Shown here piece after piece: positions 1 through 10,582 of a stretch of DNA of 64,000 bases. The notes under the pieces were generated by a model. That model was not told the origin of the DNA, did not search any database, and saw nothing but the letters and a program-made list of their open reading frames with translations. Numbering within the stretch: the stretch's first letter is position 1; the number at the start of each line of letters is the position of its first letter. The stretch is taken from positions 14,178,340-14,242,339 of the forward strand of contig NC_087081.1 of NCBI RefSeq assembly GCF_026151205.1. Direction: 5' to 3'. Position numbers and translations under genes: made by a program. The DNA is from Bolinopsis microptera (Eukaryota; Ctenophora; Tentaculata; Lobata; Bolinopsidae).

Positions 1-489
1 AAAGTATAAGCCGCAGGGTTGCCGGGGGAGAAAAAAATTATTCACCTTTCATGGTAGCCGACACTGATAATAAATTAATTTCGCAGGAATATTTTGGACT
101 ACTAGATATAGGCGTTTGTGAATTAAACCACGCTGGAAATCACCCAGTCTCGACGTAAGAGTTACGTCATAACATGACCATTGCAGATACTATAAAAAAG
201 CTAATCCAACAAGATTTAATTTTTACGCACTGGGCGGGGACATCAAAAGCATTGCAATTACGTGGGACTGCAGGCATAACTAACATTAATATTATGGATT
301 CTAAGCCACCAATGCCTAGCTAAGTACTCTTTTAACAAAGGTATTAGTATTATATCGAATACGTGAATTTTTCCCGTTTCTCAGTGTGTACTTTAAAGCG
401 GACGTTACATGAGCATCAATGTTCTAATATTCGTAATTATGATTTAAGTCATATGTGTAATTTACTGAGGCAACTTTCAGTCAATAGCG
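1..489. other. No recognisable gene
   Basis: AT-rich sequence with only short chance ORFs. I see no splice-bounded coding stretch, repeat or RNA gene before family A begins near 490. Confidence 0.5.
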
Positions 490-1465
490 AGGTCATTTCT
501 ACGATTTCGAAATTTTACCTATTAAAACATTTCTTGCGTTGCAGAAGTCACCATATCTTTATCACTGACTGGGTTATGCTCTTTATACTCAATTAAGTGG
601 TTATTGCATTCATACACTCCATTTAACTTGTCTTGTGAAAGCAGGAAGAAAACTAATTGAATCGAGGAATTGAGCGAAGTCTCCATTTCGTAGTGCAACT
701 TTGAGCGGACTTTGCTGTGCGCATCCAATTGAATCACCTATTAAAATTTTGGCATATTCGTATTTATGTATAACTTTTTACGCATACAAAGTTTTAGAGG
801 AGGTCAAAAAGAACTTGGATCAAAGCGAGACTACAAAGTGGATTAAAATCGCGGAAAAATAGCATTTTTTGGGATTTTAGCAATTTTATTCTATTTGGGC
901 GTGTCCCCACGTGTGCCAAATTTTTGTTTTTCAACTTTAAAACTAGCCATAATGCACCCAATATAGACTATAGGAAGCAGAACTGAGCCCACAACCAAGG
1001 GATGGCCCAACACAGAGAATACTAAATCGCCAAAATTGATTTTTTTTTAAAATAATTCTTCAAAAAATGCCATAACTTCAAAAGTGAATATCTCTATGAA
1101 GGAGCAAGGTAGGAAAACTTTCTGGGTAGATTTTCAGAATGCTTGAACAATTATCTACGAAAAAATGCCTCAGATTTGAATAAAATTAATCCTTAATGGT
1201 GTAAAAGCGATTTTTAAAAACGTGACTATTTGTCAAAAATCACGTTTTAAAAATTGGTTAACTTGTTGCGTCATCAAGTGCGTGATGATGACGTTAGATT
1301 TAAATTTTATTATATTGTAAACTGAAGTCTAACACTTACTTCAAGACCTCTCCTCCGCATGGTCGAGAATGCTGTGACTCTTGTTACAAGCTTCTGAATC
1401 TTACAGACCCTGAATATAAGCCTATAATTGGACTGGGCAAAGCGTCTATCCATGATTATAATATA
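490..1465 (+). repeat. Dispersed repeat family A, copy 1
   Basis: This arm is matched by the reverse complement of about 1880-2790 and by 12660-13100 on the plus strand. Shared landmarks are the ATTTCGAAATTT block near 505, the TTGAGCGGAC block near 700, GGGCGTGTCCC near 898 and AAGCGTCTATCCATG near 1442. It carries no coding capacity. Divergence and small indels between copies point to old insertions. The class is unknown, and boundaries are approximate. Confidence 0.7.
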
Positions 1466-2900
1466 TCTCAATGCGGGCAAGCATTACCGTCCGCACTTAT
1501 ATTCACAATACTATTACCCCTATTACTATTATATCCCCTGTATTGTTTTCCAGGCAATTATGACTCATCGAAAGTAGTTCAGCAGGTACTATATTTAAGT
1601 TCAAAACATTCTATTCAAAGTTAAGATGACAGGGAATAAGAATGAGTTATGTGGAGGTTTTTAAGAACATTTGCGCAAAATACGCGCCAGCATGTTTTTT
1701 AGAAATTAGGTAAAAACCCAAAATCGCCTATTCAGGTTGGCCTAAAAACCATGTTAAAATTGAGTAAGAGGATCTGAACGTTGCAGGGCGTCTAGACCTG
1801 TCCAAAATCGACTGTAAAAAAAATTTCATGTTTAGGAGTATCGGGAAGTGGGTTTTCGGGACCCCTGTTTTACAACAGATTGTCGTTGAAGTATAGTATA
1901 GACGCTTTCTGCAGTCACTTTGCAGTCAAATTTCGCCTACATTTAAGTGTCCGTAGATTCAAAAGTAATAAAAGATACGTCATTTCGAAACCACAGGTTT
2001 TGAAGAATTTGTTTATACTTTTAGTGTACATTTTATATCAAAAAATAATTTATCTTCATCATCATCACCTTGATGACGGTCATCAAATTAAGTTTTTATA
2101 AAACTTGATTTTTGGACAAAGTAACAACTTTTCAATCGATTTTAACCATTAAGCAGTTAATTTATTCAAAAATCTGGGACATTTTCATCTTAGATAATTG
2201 TTCAAGCATTTGAAAATCTACCGGAAAAAGTTTTTTACTTTGCTCATTCATAAAGCTATTTCCGTATTTGAAGTATTACGTGCTTTTTGAAGAATAATTT
2301 TATAAAAACACAAAAAGTTGTGAATTGTATTCTCTGGTTTCTGGGCCATCCCTTGGGTTGTTGGAGCTCAATTTTGCTTTCTAAAGGTCTAAATTGTGTT
2401 ATAGGCTGTTTAAGTTGAAATTCAAAAAGTGTGCACACGTCGGGACACGCCCATTTGATAGAAAATTGCTCTAAAATTACTGAAAATTGCTGTTTTCACT
2501 TTTTTTCAACTTTGGAAAGGTCCCGTTGTGGATCCAAGTTCTATATGAAATCTTCTGAAACTTTGCTATGCTTATTTAAACTATATAAAAATTACTGCTA
2601 TGCAAAAAATTTACGGTGATTCAATATTGTATGCCGCACGCAACCGTCCGCTCAAAGTTTGACGTGCGAAAGGTAGAGAGAGAATTTTGCTATTCGTGAT
2701 TCGAAAAATTCTGCTTTCCCACGATATTTAAATGGCAATTATTTATGAATTTAATGCCAACTTGAATGAGTAAAAAGTGTCTTTCAGTCAGGTAAAATTC
2801 GAAATCGATGTGAAAATTTCCTTCTAATTAATAATATAATATTAATGAAGTTATGATGTGTTACATTTCGGCTTTGTAAATTATCCTGACATTATAATCA
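1466..2900 (-). repeat. Dispersed repeat family A, copy 2 (inverted against copy 1)
   Basis: Read on the minus strand this copy runs from about 2900 down to 1466 and aligns with copy 4 (12620-13610) through the whole unit. It ends in the ATGCTTGCC element terminus near 1480. With copy 1 it makes a large imperfect palindrome centred near 1465. Its 2900 side abuts inverted-repeat element M1, the same order as at copy 4. ORFs here are short and not conserved between copies. Confidence 0.7.
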
Positions 2901-2913
2901 AAAGAGATGATAT

Positions 2914-3573
2914 TTGACCAAAAAACCATAATCATGGGTAGAGGTGTACCGCTGCCAGTGTCTCTCTTGTCCAAACAAACGGAAATGATATTAATTTGAA
3001 TAAACCGTCCGAAAATGCAAATTGATCCGAGAAAGAAATCGGTCGCTCGCTTTTCCAATTCAATAAAGCTTTATATTATAATACCTTCGGGAATTATATC
3101 CACTAAACTCGGGGACACCGAAGGGCTGATAATTTGCTCATTTTTCCCGCAAGAGAAGCTGGAGGTTTTTATCGCCCAGACTCAGACTGGTCTGGCGGCA
3201 AGTTTCAAAACAAATAACACTGGCGTTCTATATATTAGACACTATAGTGTATGATGCGCCACGTATCGGATTACACCCCTTCTGCAATCGGAACCGGAAC
3301 GTATTATAAAATATAATACCTCCGCAACTTTGTGCCCGCAATTCCCCTCCAGCAAGCTTGGTCGGGAAAATTATAGCGCGCAGCACTCAGTGGCGGAGGT
3401 ATTATAGTATTAAAATTGTAAGCCGTGATCGAATGGAAAAAGCGAGCGACCGATTTCATATCGGTATAATTTGGCATTAGCGGAGGTCCTCAAATTAATA
3501 TCATTTCCTTTTGTTTGGAAAAGAGAGACAATGGCATGCGGTACCTCTACCCATGATTATGGGTTTTGGTCAA
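2914..3573. mobile_element. M1 inverted-repeat element, copy 1 (non-autonomous, MITE-like)
   Basis: Left TIR TTGACCAAAAAACCATAATC and right TIR ending ATGGGTTTTGGTCAA are inverted. The similarity continues about 140 bp inward through TCTCTCTTTTCCAAAC and TCGGTCGCTCGCTTTT blocks. Just inside the tip is an imperfect palindrome, CCCATGATTATGGG. There is no ORF that resembles a transposase. Other copies lie at 5621-5810 and 12370-12606. Target duplications are not clear. Confidence 0.8.
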
Positions 3574-3589
3574 CATCTGTATATCTGTA

Positions 3590-4115
3590 GTATATGTCCA
3601 CGACAATCTGTCGTACAACAGCGGGTTTCTAGAAAATATTTTCCCGATGCCCTGAAACTTGAAACTGTTTTGCAGTCGATTTGGTCAACGTTAGACACCC
3701 TGCAAAGTTTCAGATCTCTAACTCAAATTTTAACATGGTTTTTTTAATACCTGAATATGGCGATTTTGGGTTTTTTACCGAATTTCGTATACAGTGCTGG
3801 CAGTATTTTATGCAAAAATGTCTTAAAAATTACCACATAACTATTTCTATTTCCTGTATCTTTGACATCAATTAGATGTTTTGAACTACAAATAAAGTAT
3901 AATGCCTGAAAAAACTCGGCCGGAGGCACGCTTTACTATGATACCCCCTTTACTTTTATAACCCAAAGGGGGTATAATAGTAAAGGGGATAATAGTTAAA
4001 GGGGGGGTATTTTAGTAAAGGGGGTTCTAATAGTAAACGGGGGGGATAATAGTATACCCCCATAAAGACAACGCTCGTGCTTGCCAGCACTCTTGATATA
4101 ACTGCAACGGCTAAT
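3590..4115 (+). repeat. Dispersed repeat family A, copy 3 (3' half)
   Basis: Matches 13140-13600 from ACGACAATCTGT through GGCGATTTTGGGTTTTTTAC to the terminal GTGCTTGCCAGCAC. It begins directly after M1 copy 1. A further fragment of the same terminus, inverted, is at about 5161-5190 (GTGCTGGCAAGCAC). The unit contains no conserved ORF. Confidence 0.7.
3935..4066 (+). repeat. G-rich tandem array inside family A
   Basis: About six imperfect units of GGGGGTATAATAGTAAA, 17-20 bp each, with an inverted first unit. Copies 2 and 4 of family A have only one or two units at the matching place (near 1510 and 13515), so the array expanded locally in copy 3. Loops between G runs are about 14 nt, too long for a typical G-quadruplex. 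Confidence 0.75.
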
Positions 4116-4179
4116 TATGGTTCTATGTCACCTGTGCTGCTTCTCGCACCCCTCTATTGTTTTTAAATAAATTTTGCAG

Positions 4180-4436
4180 CAGTGGAGCAACAGTTAGCAA
4201 CAGTTGAGCAGTGAGCAGCAAGTGAGCAGGCAGTGAGCCACAGTGAGCAGCAGTGAGCAGCAAGTTGAGCAGCAGTGAGAAGCAGTGAGCAGCAGTGAGC
4301 AGCAGTGAGCGCAGTGAGCAGCGTGAGCAGCAGTGAGCAGCAGTGAGCAGCAAGTGAGCAGCGTGAGCAGCAGTGGCAGCAGTGAGCAGCAGTGAGCCGC
4401 AGTGAGCAACAGAGTGAGCAGCAGTAGCAGCAGTTT
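4180..4436 (+). repeat. Minisatellite, CAGTGAGCAG-type
   Basis: Imperfect head-to-tail units of 9-10 bp (CAGTGAGCAG with length variants). The minus strand reads as low-complexity AHCCSLLLTA peptides in all three frames, which is an effect of the repeat and not a gene. Confidence 0.9.
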
Positions 4437-4469
4437 CTTTGCACAATTGTCTCTGTGTATAGAGGGCCC

Positions 4470-4795
4470 CGATTATGCCCAACGTCTTCGCTGGTTGATT
4501 TGTGAAATGTTTCTAGAATGCCTGACACCAGGCTACCAAAAGTATCTATTTGATTGCGACACTGTCACGGCCGAAGAATCACGAGGGCGGCCAAGAAAGA
4601 AATGCGCACCTGTGTCCTAGAAAGACGCCAGAGTTAATAGACACAGGAGATCCAGACATTGTATTTGATAAGGTCCGAGAGTTGGCAGGAAACCGAAAGC
4701 ACTGGGAGAGATGTGATACGACATAAGCGGCAATTCCTTGGTGCAGGCACTCGAATGATTGAGGAGACTTTATCAACTTAAGTTCAAGTAGTAAT
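4470..4795 (+). pseudogene. Decayed 3' tail of an RTE-like LINE
   Basis: Plus-strand frames give QRLRWL, then RGRPRKKC, then KDARVN- and HWER-like pieces, then CRHSND followed by a stop. The order matches the fragment at 31367-31687 (RLRWFGHVVRM, RGRPRKNW, CVREDA, DRVHWRG, AGHSND). That block is the known C-terminal tail of RTE/BovB-type and related non-LTR polymerases. Stops and frameshifts are frequent, so this is a dead 5'-truncated copy. It follows the minisatellite directly. Confidence 0.6.
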
Positions 4796-4864
4796 GATCA
4801 TCAGTTATCAGTAGAATTTATTGACTAGTAATGGTTGTATCCACGGTCGGACCCCCAATGCCCA

Positions 4865-5026
4865 ATGTGTTTTTCCACTGTAGAGTTTCTTACGATACAG
4901 GGGAAGCCGCGCACTCTGCGCGGCGGGTCATACAACGTTATGACAAGAAAGGGTAGACTTAGGGTAGAGTTCACATGTCAACTCTGTACGTCAAAGCTGT
5001 ACATTAACTTTAAGAAGTTAACATGA
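4865..5026 (+). CDS. Unrecognised small ORF with paired CxxC motifs
   Basis: An in-frame ATG at 4865 opens a 53-residue ORF ending FKKLT. The frame is open from 4835 and includes CPMC before the ATG and CQLC about 34 residues later, a spacing compatible with a zinc ribbon. If the CPMC pair matters, translation must start upstream or the segment is an exon. I recognise no family. It lies just past the RTE-like tail and may be chance. Confidence 0.2.
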   Translation: MCFSTVEFLTIQGKPRTLRGGSYNVMTRKGRLRVEFTCQLCTSKLYINFKKLT

Positions 5027-5224
5027 TCATGATCGACTTTCAAGTTTAAGATTTGTCTGCTCGACTGGACGAGTTAACATCCCTGCACTTTTTGATTTAA
5101 ATTTACAGTCAATAGACATTTTTTTCGTTAGGATAATCAATCTAATTTATTGAAATCTCAGTGCTGGCAAGCACAACAGCCGCGTTATAGTTTATCATAT
5201 TCATAGTGCGGGCTTTCGGCTTAT

Positions 5225-5336
5225 TTTGACGAGGCGTGAACATTTTGCAAGAAACCGGAAGTCTTATCCCAGTATTCTTTTACTTTCGAAAAAAAAAAAA
5301 AAAAGGTTTTGGCACCAGCCGGTAAGGTTTCCTGGG
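5225..5336. mobile_element. M2 inverted-repeat element, partial copy
   Basis: Matches the right end of M2 (13745-14938 and 15291-15631): CATTTTG, AAACCGGAAG, a poly-A stretch, then CAGCCGGTAAGGTTTCCTGGG at the tip. The left part is missing. It adjoins an inverted scrap of the family A terminus at about 5161-5215. Confidence 0.65.
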
Positions 5337-5620
5337 TAGCTTGCTTATATATAATCTATATGCTTGCTCGTGTTCAGGAAGCTTGAAAAGAGCGCGTGCT
5401 CAGGGACTGGCCGATGCCAGCGTCACCTAAAATCTGCCTACCTATATAATTGTAACTGTAAGTCTGCTGATATTATCATTCTGCTAGTTAATCTAATTTT
5501 CCAGTGCAGTTCAGCAGTATTTATCAACAAATTCGCAGTTTTAATCTGAATTTAACAGAATCCATACCCCTCGAAAAAAATCACGTACAACAAACGATCT
5601 TAGAAACATTTATATGTAAT

Positions 5621-5810
5621 TTGACCAAAAACCCATAAGGATTACGTATTGAAATAAAGCGTATTGAATGGGAAAAAGACGAGCGACCGAATTTCATTCT
5701 CGGTATCAATTTGCATTTGCGGCCGGTTCTTAAATTAATTCATTTCTTTTGTTTGGAAAGAGAGGACATGGCAGGGTTTCACTGTACCCATGATTATGGG
5801 TTTTGGTCAA
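5621..5810. mobile_element. M1 inverted-repeat element, copy 2 (left arm mostly deleted)
   Basis: Starts TTGACCAAAAACCCATAA and ends ATTATGGGTTTTGGTCAA. The right arm keeps the GAGCGACCGA and TTTGTTTGGAAAGAGAGGAC blocks, while nearly all of the left arm is gone. Non-coding. Confidence 0.75.
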
Positions 5811-7400
5811 GATCTTTACAGTTACTGATTCTTATAGACATACTAATGTTTAATAGCTTACCGATTTTATGTTATTGATTCAGAATAATTTAATTTTACA
5901 ATTCGATGGCGTATAGTTTATTTTTTTCTTGGTCTTGGTTAATATTAAAAACCCTTATACAACGAATTGCACAACTATAAGGCCTGGATTTGGTAATGCG
6001 AATTTTTATTGAACTCATTAAAATAAACTGTTCTCCATTGCTGCTTAAACCATATTTTTATTGATGCAAGTCGCCACTGTGGGTAGCTAGAGACTGGAGA
6101 GTGAGGACATGATGAGGTCGGCTCTGAATTTAATAACTACACAATTGGTCAAATTTCTGTTATTTGAAAAAGGGCGACTAACGCTATCTGCTGAACTTAG
6201 TTTCAGCCAGTTTTAAAGCTTGTTAGCGGTTATCAACAAATTCATCAACTATTTAGAATCTTTATTCTGCTGTTTCGTTGACCCGTATTTTCACGTTTAA
6301 TTTGTAAACGGCAGCGGCGAAGAACCCAATTTTTGTACTCATAGTTAGTTTACTTTTTCGTTGAAACTCTGAATGTTCTTGCACGAAATTTTGTAAAATA
6401 CGTTTGTGCTGCCGGTACTGCTCATAAAACTAGCAGGGCTGCAATGATATACATATGTGATTTTAAGTTCTTAAAGGCTTTCTCTAAAAATCTTTACTAA
6501 CGTTCAGTATAATCTGTTCATTTTGTAGCCAGTCATAATTAAGAAATCAAAGCTGTCCTGATTTCAAACTGCCGGCTAATTTTTAATTTTATCGCGGCAA
6601 ATAAACGTGGTGTCCCTTTTTATATGTTGATAGTGATAACGTAACGTCGTAACTTACAGTGTAACTGTGTAAGTGTGTAGTGTGGTAAGTGCGGCGAGGA
6701 AACATCAAATCGGTCGTTACGTAAATCTGTTTAGGAATAACACCACTTAGTCTTCAATGATCATAATATCTGTAACATATAATAGTTGATGCGCTTTTGC
6801 AGTTTGCTTGTTTGGTAAACTATTTTGTTTGTATACGTGAATTCCAAAGCTTTGTTCAATAACAGGTATCCCATTTAAGTTATTTTCTCACGAAACTTTC
6901 TGACAAGCGCGCTGAGCGTCTGCGCTCAGTCGCCCCTACAGTAAGAGTGACCTAGATGACCGTGGTGAATGTGACCACGATACCGTCACAAACTCTTATA
7001 TGTTCGGTCCTTTCGTCTTTCTTTAGCGCCACCGCTGTCAGCTATAGTCGGAGGTTAACTGGTAGATGAGCCATGAGGCATCCTACATTTATTAATTATG
7101 GGAATTAAAACGTTGGTGATACAGGAAAGGAGAATATGTGTATAGCTTAATTTAGGGCGTCTGAAAATTCGTGAGTTGAAATAAACGTTCAGGTCTCGGT
7201 TCGCATTACTAATGGCTGTGGATTACTGGCTTACCTTACTTTACAGTGAACTAGGGCTCACTTGTCGAATAAAGATCAGGATTAAATTGTCGACTATAGA
7301 TCTGAGGTCCAGGCTTGTCCTGGATTTTAATCTCGGGTCATTGGAAGTGAGCTAGAAAACCTGTAACTTTAATAGCTCAAGGGTCACTGGAATCAAATTG
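5811..7400. other. No gene seen
   Basis: AT-rich unique-looking DNA. The only structure I noted is a short GC-rich inverted repeat, CTGAGCG/CGCTCAG, near 6910-6927. I found no exon with convincing splice sites. Confidence 0.4.
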
Positions 7401-7468
7401 CCATATGCAATTAAATTACGGTTTTTGGCTTTTTCCAACGGGATTTGGTCGTTTGCAGAAAATTCCAC

Positions 7469-8035
7469 CAACCCCTGGAAGGCCCTGGATATCTTCAATT
7501 ATCTGCAATTCAAAAAACTTCAGCTGGAGGTCATCATACAGATTTAATGACAGTTTCAAAAAGCTAGTAAGTTGTGCCCAATTTATGATTGAGGACTGGA
7601 TCTGGAAGAGCCATTTTCGGGCCAATGTAAATATTGTTAACGGGGACGTTCTGTCTTACAAAGAATATTCTACAGCCCTGAATATCATAAATTATCTGGA
7701 ATTTCCAAAAAACTGCAGCTGGGGGTCAATCATCCAATTAAGTTTAATGACAGCCTTTTACTCAGAAGGTATTGTATTCAGCAACGAGTTCTGTCTAATT
7801 TAAGGTTAAACTGATATGGACAAGTCATTTTAGGGGCCTATGATATCTTGACACCAGTTTTTAACGAATGAACTTCCTACACCGTTTGGATATCCTGATT
7901 TGCTTGAATTCAAAAATGGCGAGCTGGAAGTCAGATACACAGATTTTTTATCGATAATTAAGAGCTAGTTCAGCTAGTGAGTAGTGTCCAATTTAAGGAT
8001 TTTAAAGATGGATCTGGACGAGTCATTTTAAAAGT
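7469..8035 (+). repeat. Degenerate tandem repeat, unit about 205 bp, three units
   Basis: Blocks like CCCTGGATATCTTCAATTAT recur near 7471, 7673 and 7883. Blocks like GGATCTGGAAGAGCCATTTT recur near 7598, 7810 and 8009, in the same order each time. Units are strongly diverged. The 132-codon frame over the first two units starts at ATG 7405 but is not kept in the third unit, so I do not call it a gene. Confidence 0.6.
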
Positions 8036-8042
8036 TATGTTT

Positions 8043-8166
8043 GCGGCATTATGTGGACCTTTTTAGCTATTATGGTATTTATTTGTATGCGTCACGACGT
8101 GGTACAAAAGTCCTTAATGGATTTTGGAAATCCCCCACAATTGATTATAAGTCCACATAATGCCGC
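8043..8166. mobile_element. Short inverted-repeat element (124 bp)
   Basis: Perfect 16-bp terminal inverted repeats GCGGCATTATGTGGAC and GTCCACATAATGCCGC enclose about 92 bp of unrelated DNA. Size and structure fit a MITE or foldback element. It sits at the end of the 205-bp tandem repeat. No second copy or target duplication is visible. Confidence 0.55.
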
Positions 8167-8169
8167 ATA

Positions 8170-9430
8170 AATAACTGTAAATGACAGTGCTGAGCGCCCG
8201 AGCGCCGCCGCGCCCCTGTATGGTATAATTACATTTAAGATATCTAGTATTATAATTATATATTATTATGTAGTGACTATACATTTATAGGTAAGTACTA
8301 TGTGCTAAAGACATGATATCTGAGTTAAGTAATAACGACAATTTTAGGGGCTAGGTCAGGGTAATAGTAGGGGCGGGGGAAATTTTTGAATTGTCATTTT
8401 TGTTCGTTTATTTGGAACACTGCTTCCTTCCTTGCTGCTTCCATTGTCACCGCTTCGTAGTCGCTTGATACTAAAAAAGTATTCATATTAATAGGAGATG
8501 AGTCTGGTTTATCTTTAGAAGTCTGTTGTTGGTTATCGGTAACGTTCGATGTTATTTGTTATAAATGTTTGATGTAGTACTAGTAGGGGCGTCATTTGGT
8601 CACTGAAACATGAAAAAGTATTCCTCGTTTATACTCTATTACTTTCAGCATTATTCTTTCTCGATATAGCAATCTCAAGTATTTCCATGTTATATGATCA
8701 TTATCTGTAGTCTAACGGTTTGTCGCCATATGTACAGTTCTGAGAAATGAGGAATGTTTTCAGGTGGCAGCACCCTCTCTATAAGCTGTCAAGGAGGAAG
8801 GAGTCACAATATTGACCATTACAAGATGGGAGCAGTTCAACCTCTGTGCAAGGCCTGGTTCTTAAGGCTTTAAAGTTTCCTTTCTTCCACCCTAGTGGAT
8901 CTTACTTCCTCGACACACCGCAACCTGATCAAGCTTGAACTTTATCCAAAGGTACTTGGTCAGGAGATCGTGAGAAGATTGGTCTCTATATCAAGGTCTA
9001 TACAGCGAAATTTAGCAGCGTAACTTTTCCTCTTTATCTTAAAAAGAGCGGGAGTGTTCGCTTCTTCGATGGTGTTTTTTTTTAGGCCGTGGTACAGACA
9101 ATGTTTACTCAAAAAATAATATAATATCAATGGTAATAAGAAATTCATACCGTGGGGCACATGCATAAATATAATGTAAAGGAAATCTCAAAAAACTATT
9201 CAATTTTAGGACTCTACCGGTAAGTATGCAAGGATTGTTTATAACCTTAAAGGTTTTTATTTTCAATGGGTTAATAGGTAAAAGATTAAAAAGTAAAAAA
9301 AAGATGAGCACTTCAAAATTTGTAGAATTTGTACTTGTTTGAAATACGCGGCGATAATAAAAAAGTCAATGTTGCAGTGTAATTTATGAAATTGCGACGT
9401 ATATTGAGTTGATGCATCAATGTGTGATGA
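8170..9430. other. No gene seen
   Basis: AT-rich sequence without recognisable coding exons, RNA genes or repeats shared with the rest of the window. Confidence 0.4.
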
Positions 9431-9431
9431 T

Positions 9432-9946
9432 CTTAAATTTATTCCGCTTTTATTTTTATTTCCACTCTCGATTCTATTGATAGCAGTCCGGTTAATTTAG
9501 TACCTTTAGTGGGTTCATTTTATCATTAGCTCTAATCTAAAGAACCTTCACCCTCTCAGAAAACTCCGTTTGGAGATATTATATTCCTTATTACGCTCTA
9601 AGTTTATTAATTAAGAACTCACTGTCTCCCCCTCTCGATTTCAACGCTCGTCATTTTTATAGCTTTATTATTTTATCTTTTTACTACACTTACAACACGT
9701 GCTTTACAAAGGAGCAATAGTTTGCGAAGCATTCTAGAACGGTATATATTTTTGCTTTCAGTTTCTGTTTCATTATCTTAAAATTTATTCCGCTTTTATT
9801 TTTATTCCACTCTCGATTCTTGCTAGCAGTCCGGTTAATTTAGTACTTTAGTGGGTCTCATTTAATAATCGCTCTAATTAAAGAACCTTCTACCTCTCAG
9901 AAACTCCGTTTGGAGATATTGCTTATTTCCGCTCTAAGTTATTAAT
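9432..9946 (+). repeat. Direct repeat pair of about 175 bp
   Basis: 9432-9612 and 9777-9946 share TTATTCCGCTTTTATTTTTA, CACTCTCGATTCT, CAGTCCGGTTAATTTAGTAC and CTCCGTTTGGAGATATT in order, with small indels. The spacer of about 165 bp is unrelated. It could be a local duplication or two insertions of one short element. CTCCGTTTGGAG is itself palindromic. Confidence 0.75.
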
Positions 9947-10105
9947 TATTCCTTGTGTTTGGAATTTGTCCTTTTTAACTGTTTTTAGTTTTTGTTTATT
10001 TTCGGTCGATTTCTGCACTTTTTCACTGGGTCATCATCATAATTTGGGATTGAGACCGACTTATATCAGCATTAACGGGAAGAGTTTGCTTGTTGCTTTA
10101 CTTCA

Positions 10106-10582
10106 TTAGACAATTTCGGTCAAGACTGACATGAACCATTCGAAAAATGGAAATCTGAATGACTCGCACCCAGGATCAATAAACTCAGTATTATCGCTCA
10201 ATAATCGGTTTGGTTCGACGTTTACATACTTTAGTTTTATTTTATTTAAAAAGCTTGATTTTGAAACCTGGGAATTAAAGTTACCCTCTAAGGCAACATT
10301 AAATCGCTGATTTTTTTTTATATATATCCCTTTTTTTTGTTCATTCTTTTCCTTCCAAAACATTCCAGGACCATTGTGCAGAAAGTTGGGATTGAAGCCG
10401 TAGTTCTTACATGTAGCATTGCACTGGATCGGAATTGCGGCGTGTGGTTTACTCAGTCTGCGCCGCGCGTTATAACTAAACATACGCGGCGCAGATCGAC
10501 TGGTATGGAGGAGATCTGCACTGTGTCGGCTTCCGGTGTAGTGTGATATGTATGTATACGGCTTTACAAATTTTGGAAGCAT
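10106..10582 (-). CDS. Unrecognised ORF, 158 codons
   Basis: Opens at an ATG (10582) and reads MLPKFVKPYTYISHY at the start and FFEWFMSVLTEIV at the end. It is rich in basic residues and has a CNATCKNYGF segment. I recognise no domain, signal peptide or membrane segment. No promoter or polyadenylation signal is obvious. In AT-rich DNA an ORF of this length may be chance or part of a dead element. Confidence 0.2.
   Translation of the reverse strand: MLPKFVKPYTYISHYTGSRHSADLLHTSRSAPRMFSYNARRRLSKPHAAIPIQCNATCKNYGFNPNFLHNGPGMFWKEKNEQKKGIYIKKNQRFNVALEGNFNSQVSKSSFLNKIKLKYVNVEPNRLLSDNTEFIDPGCESFRFPFFEWFMSVLTEIV

Noticed and set aside
1466-1500. Helitron-type 3' terminus for family A, from the GTGCTTGCCAGCAC hairpin
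   Set aside because: A small hairpin is present at the family end but no CTRR follows in any copy, and no 5' TC end was found.
3935-4066. G-quadruplex in the G-rich tandem array of family A
   Set aside because: Loops of about 14 nt between G runs are too long for a stable quadruplex.
4123-4528. Cys/His/Ala/Leu-rich minus-strand ORFs over the CAGTGAGCAG minisatellite
   Set aside because: Three overlapping frames of one repeat; low-complexity artefacts.
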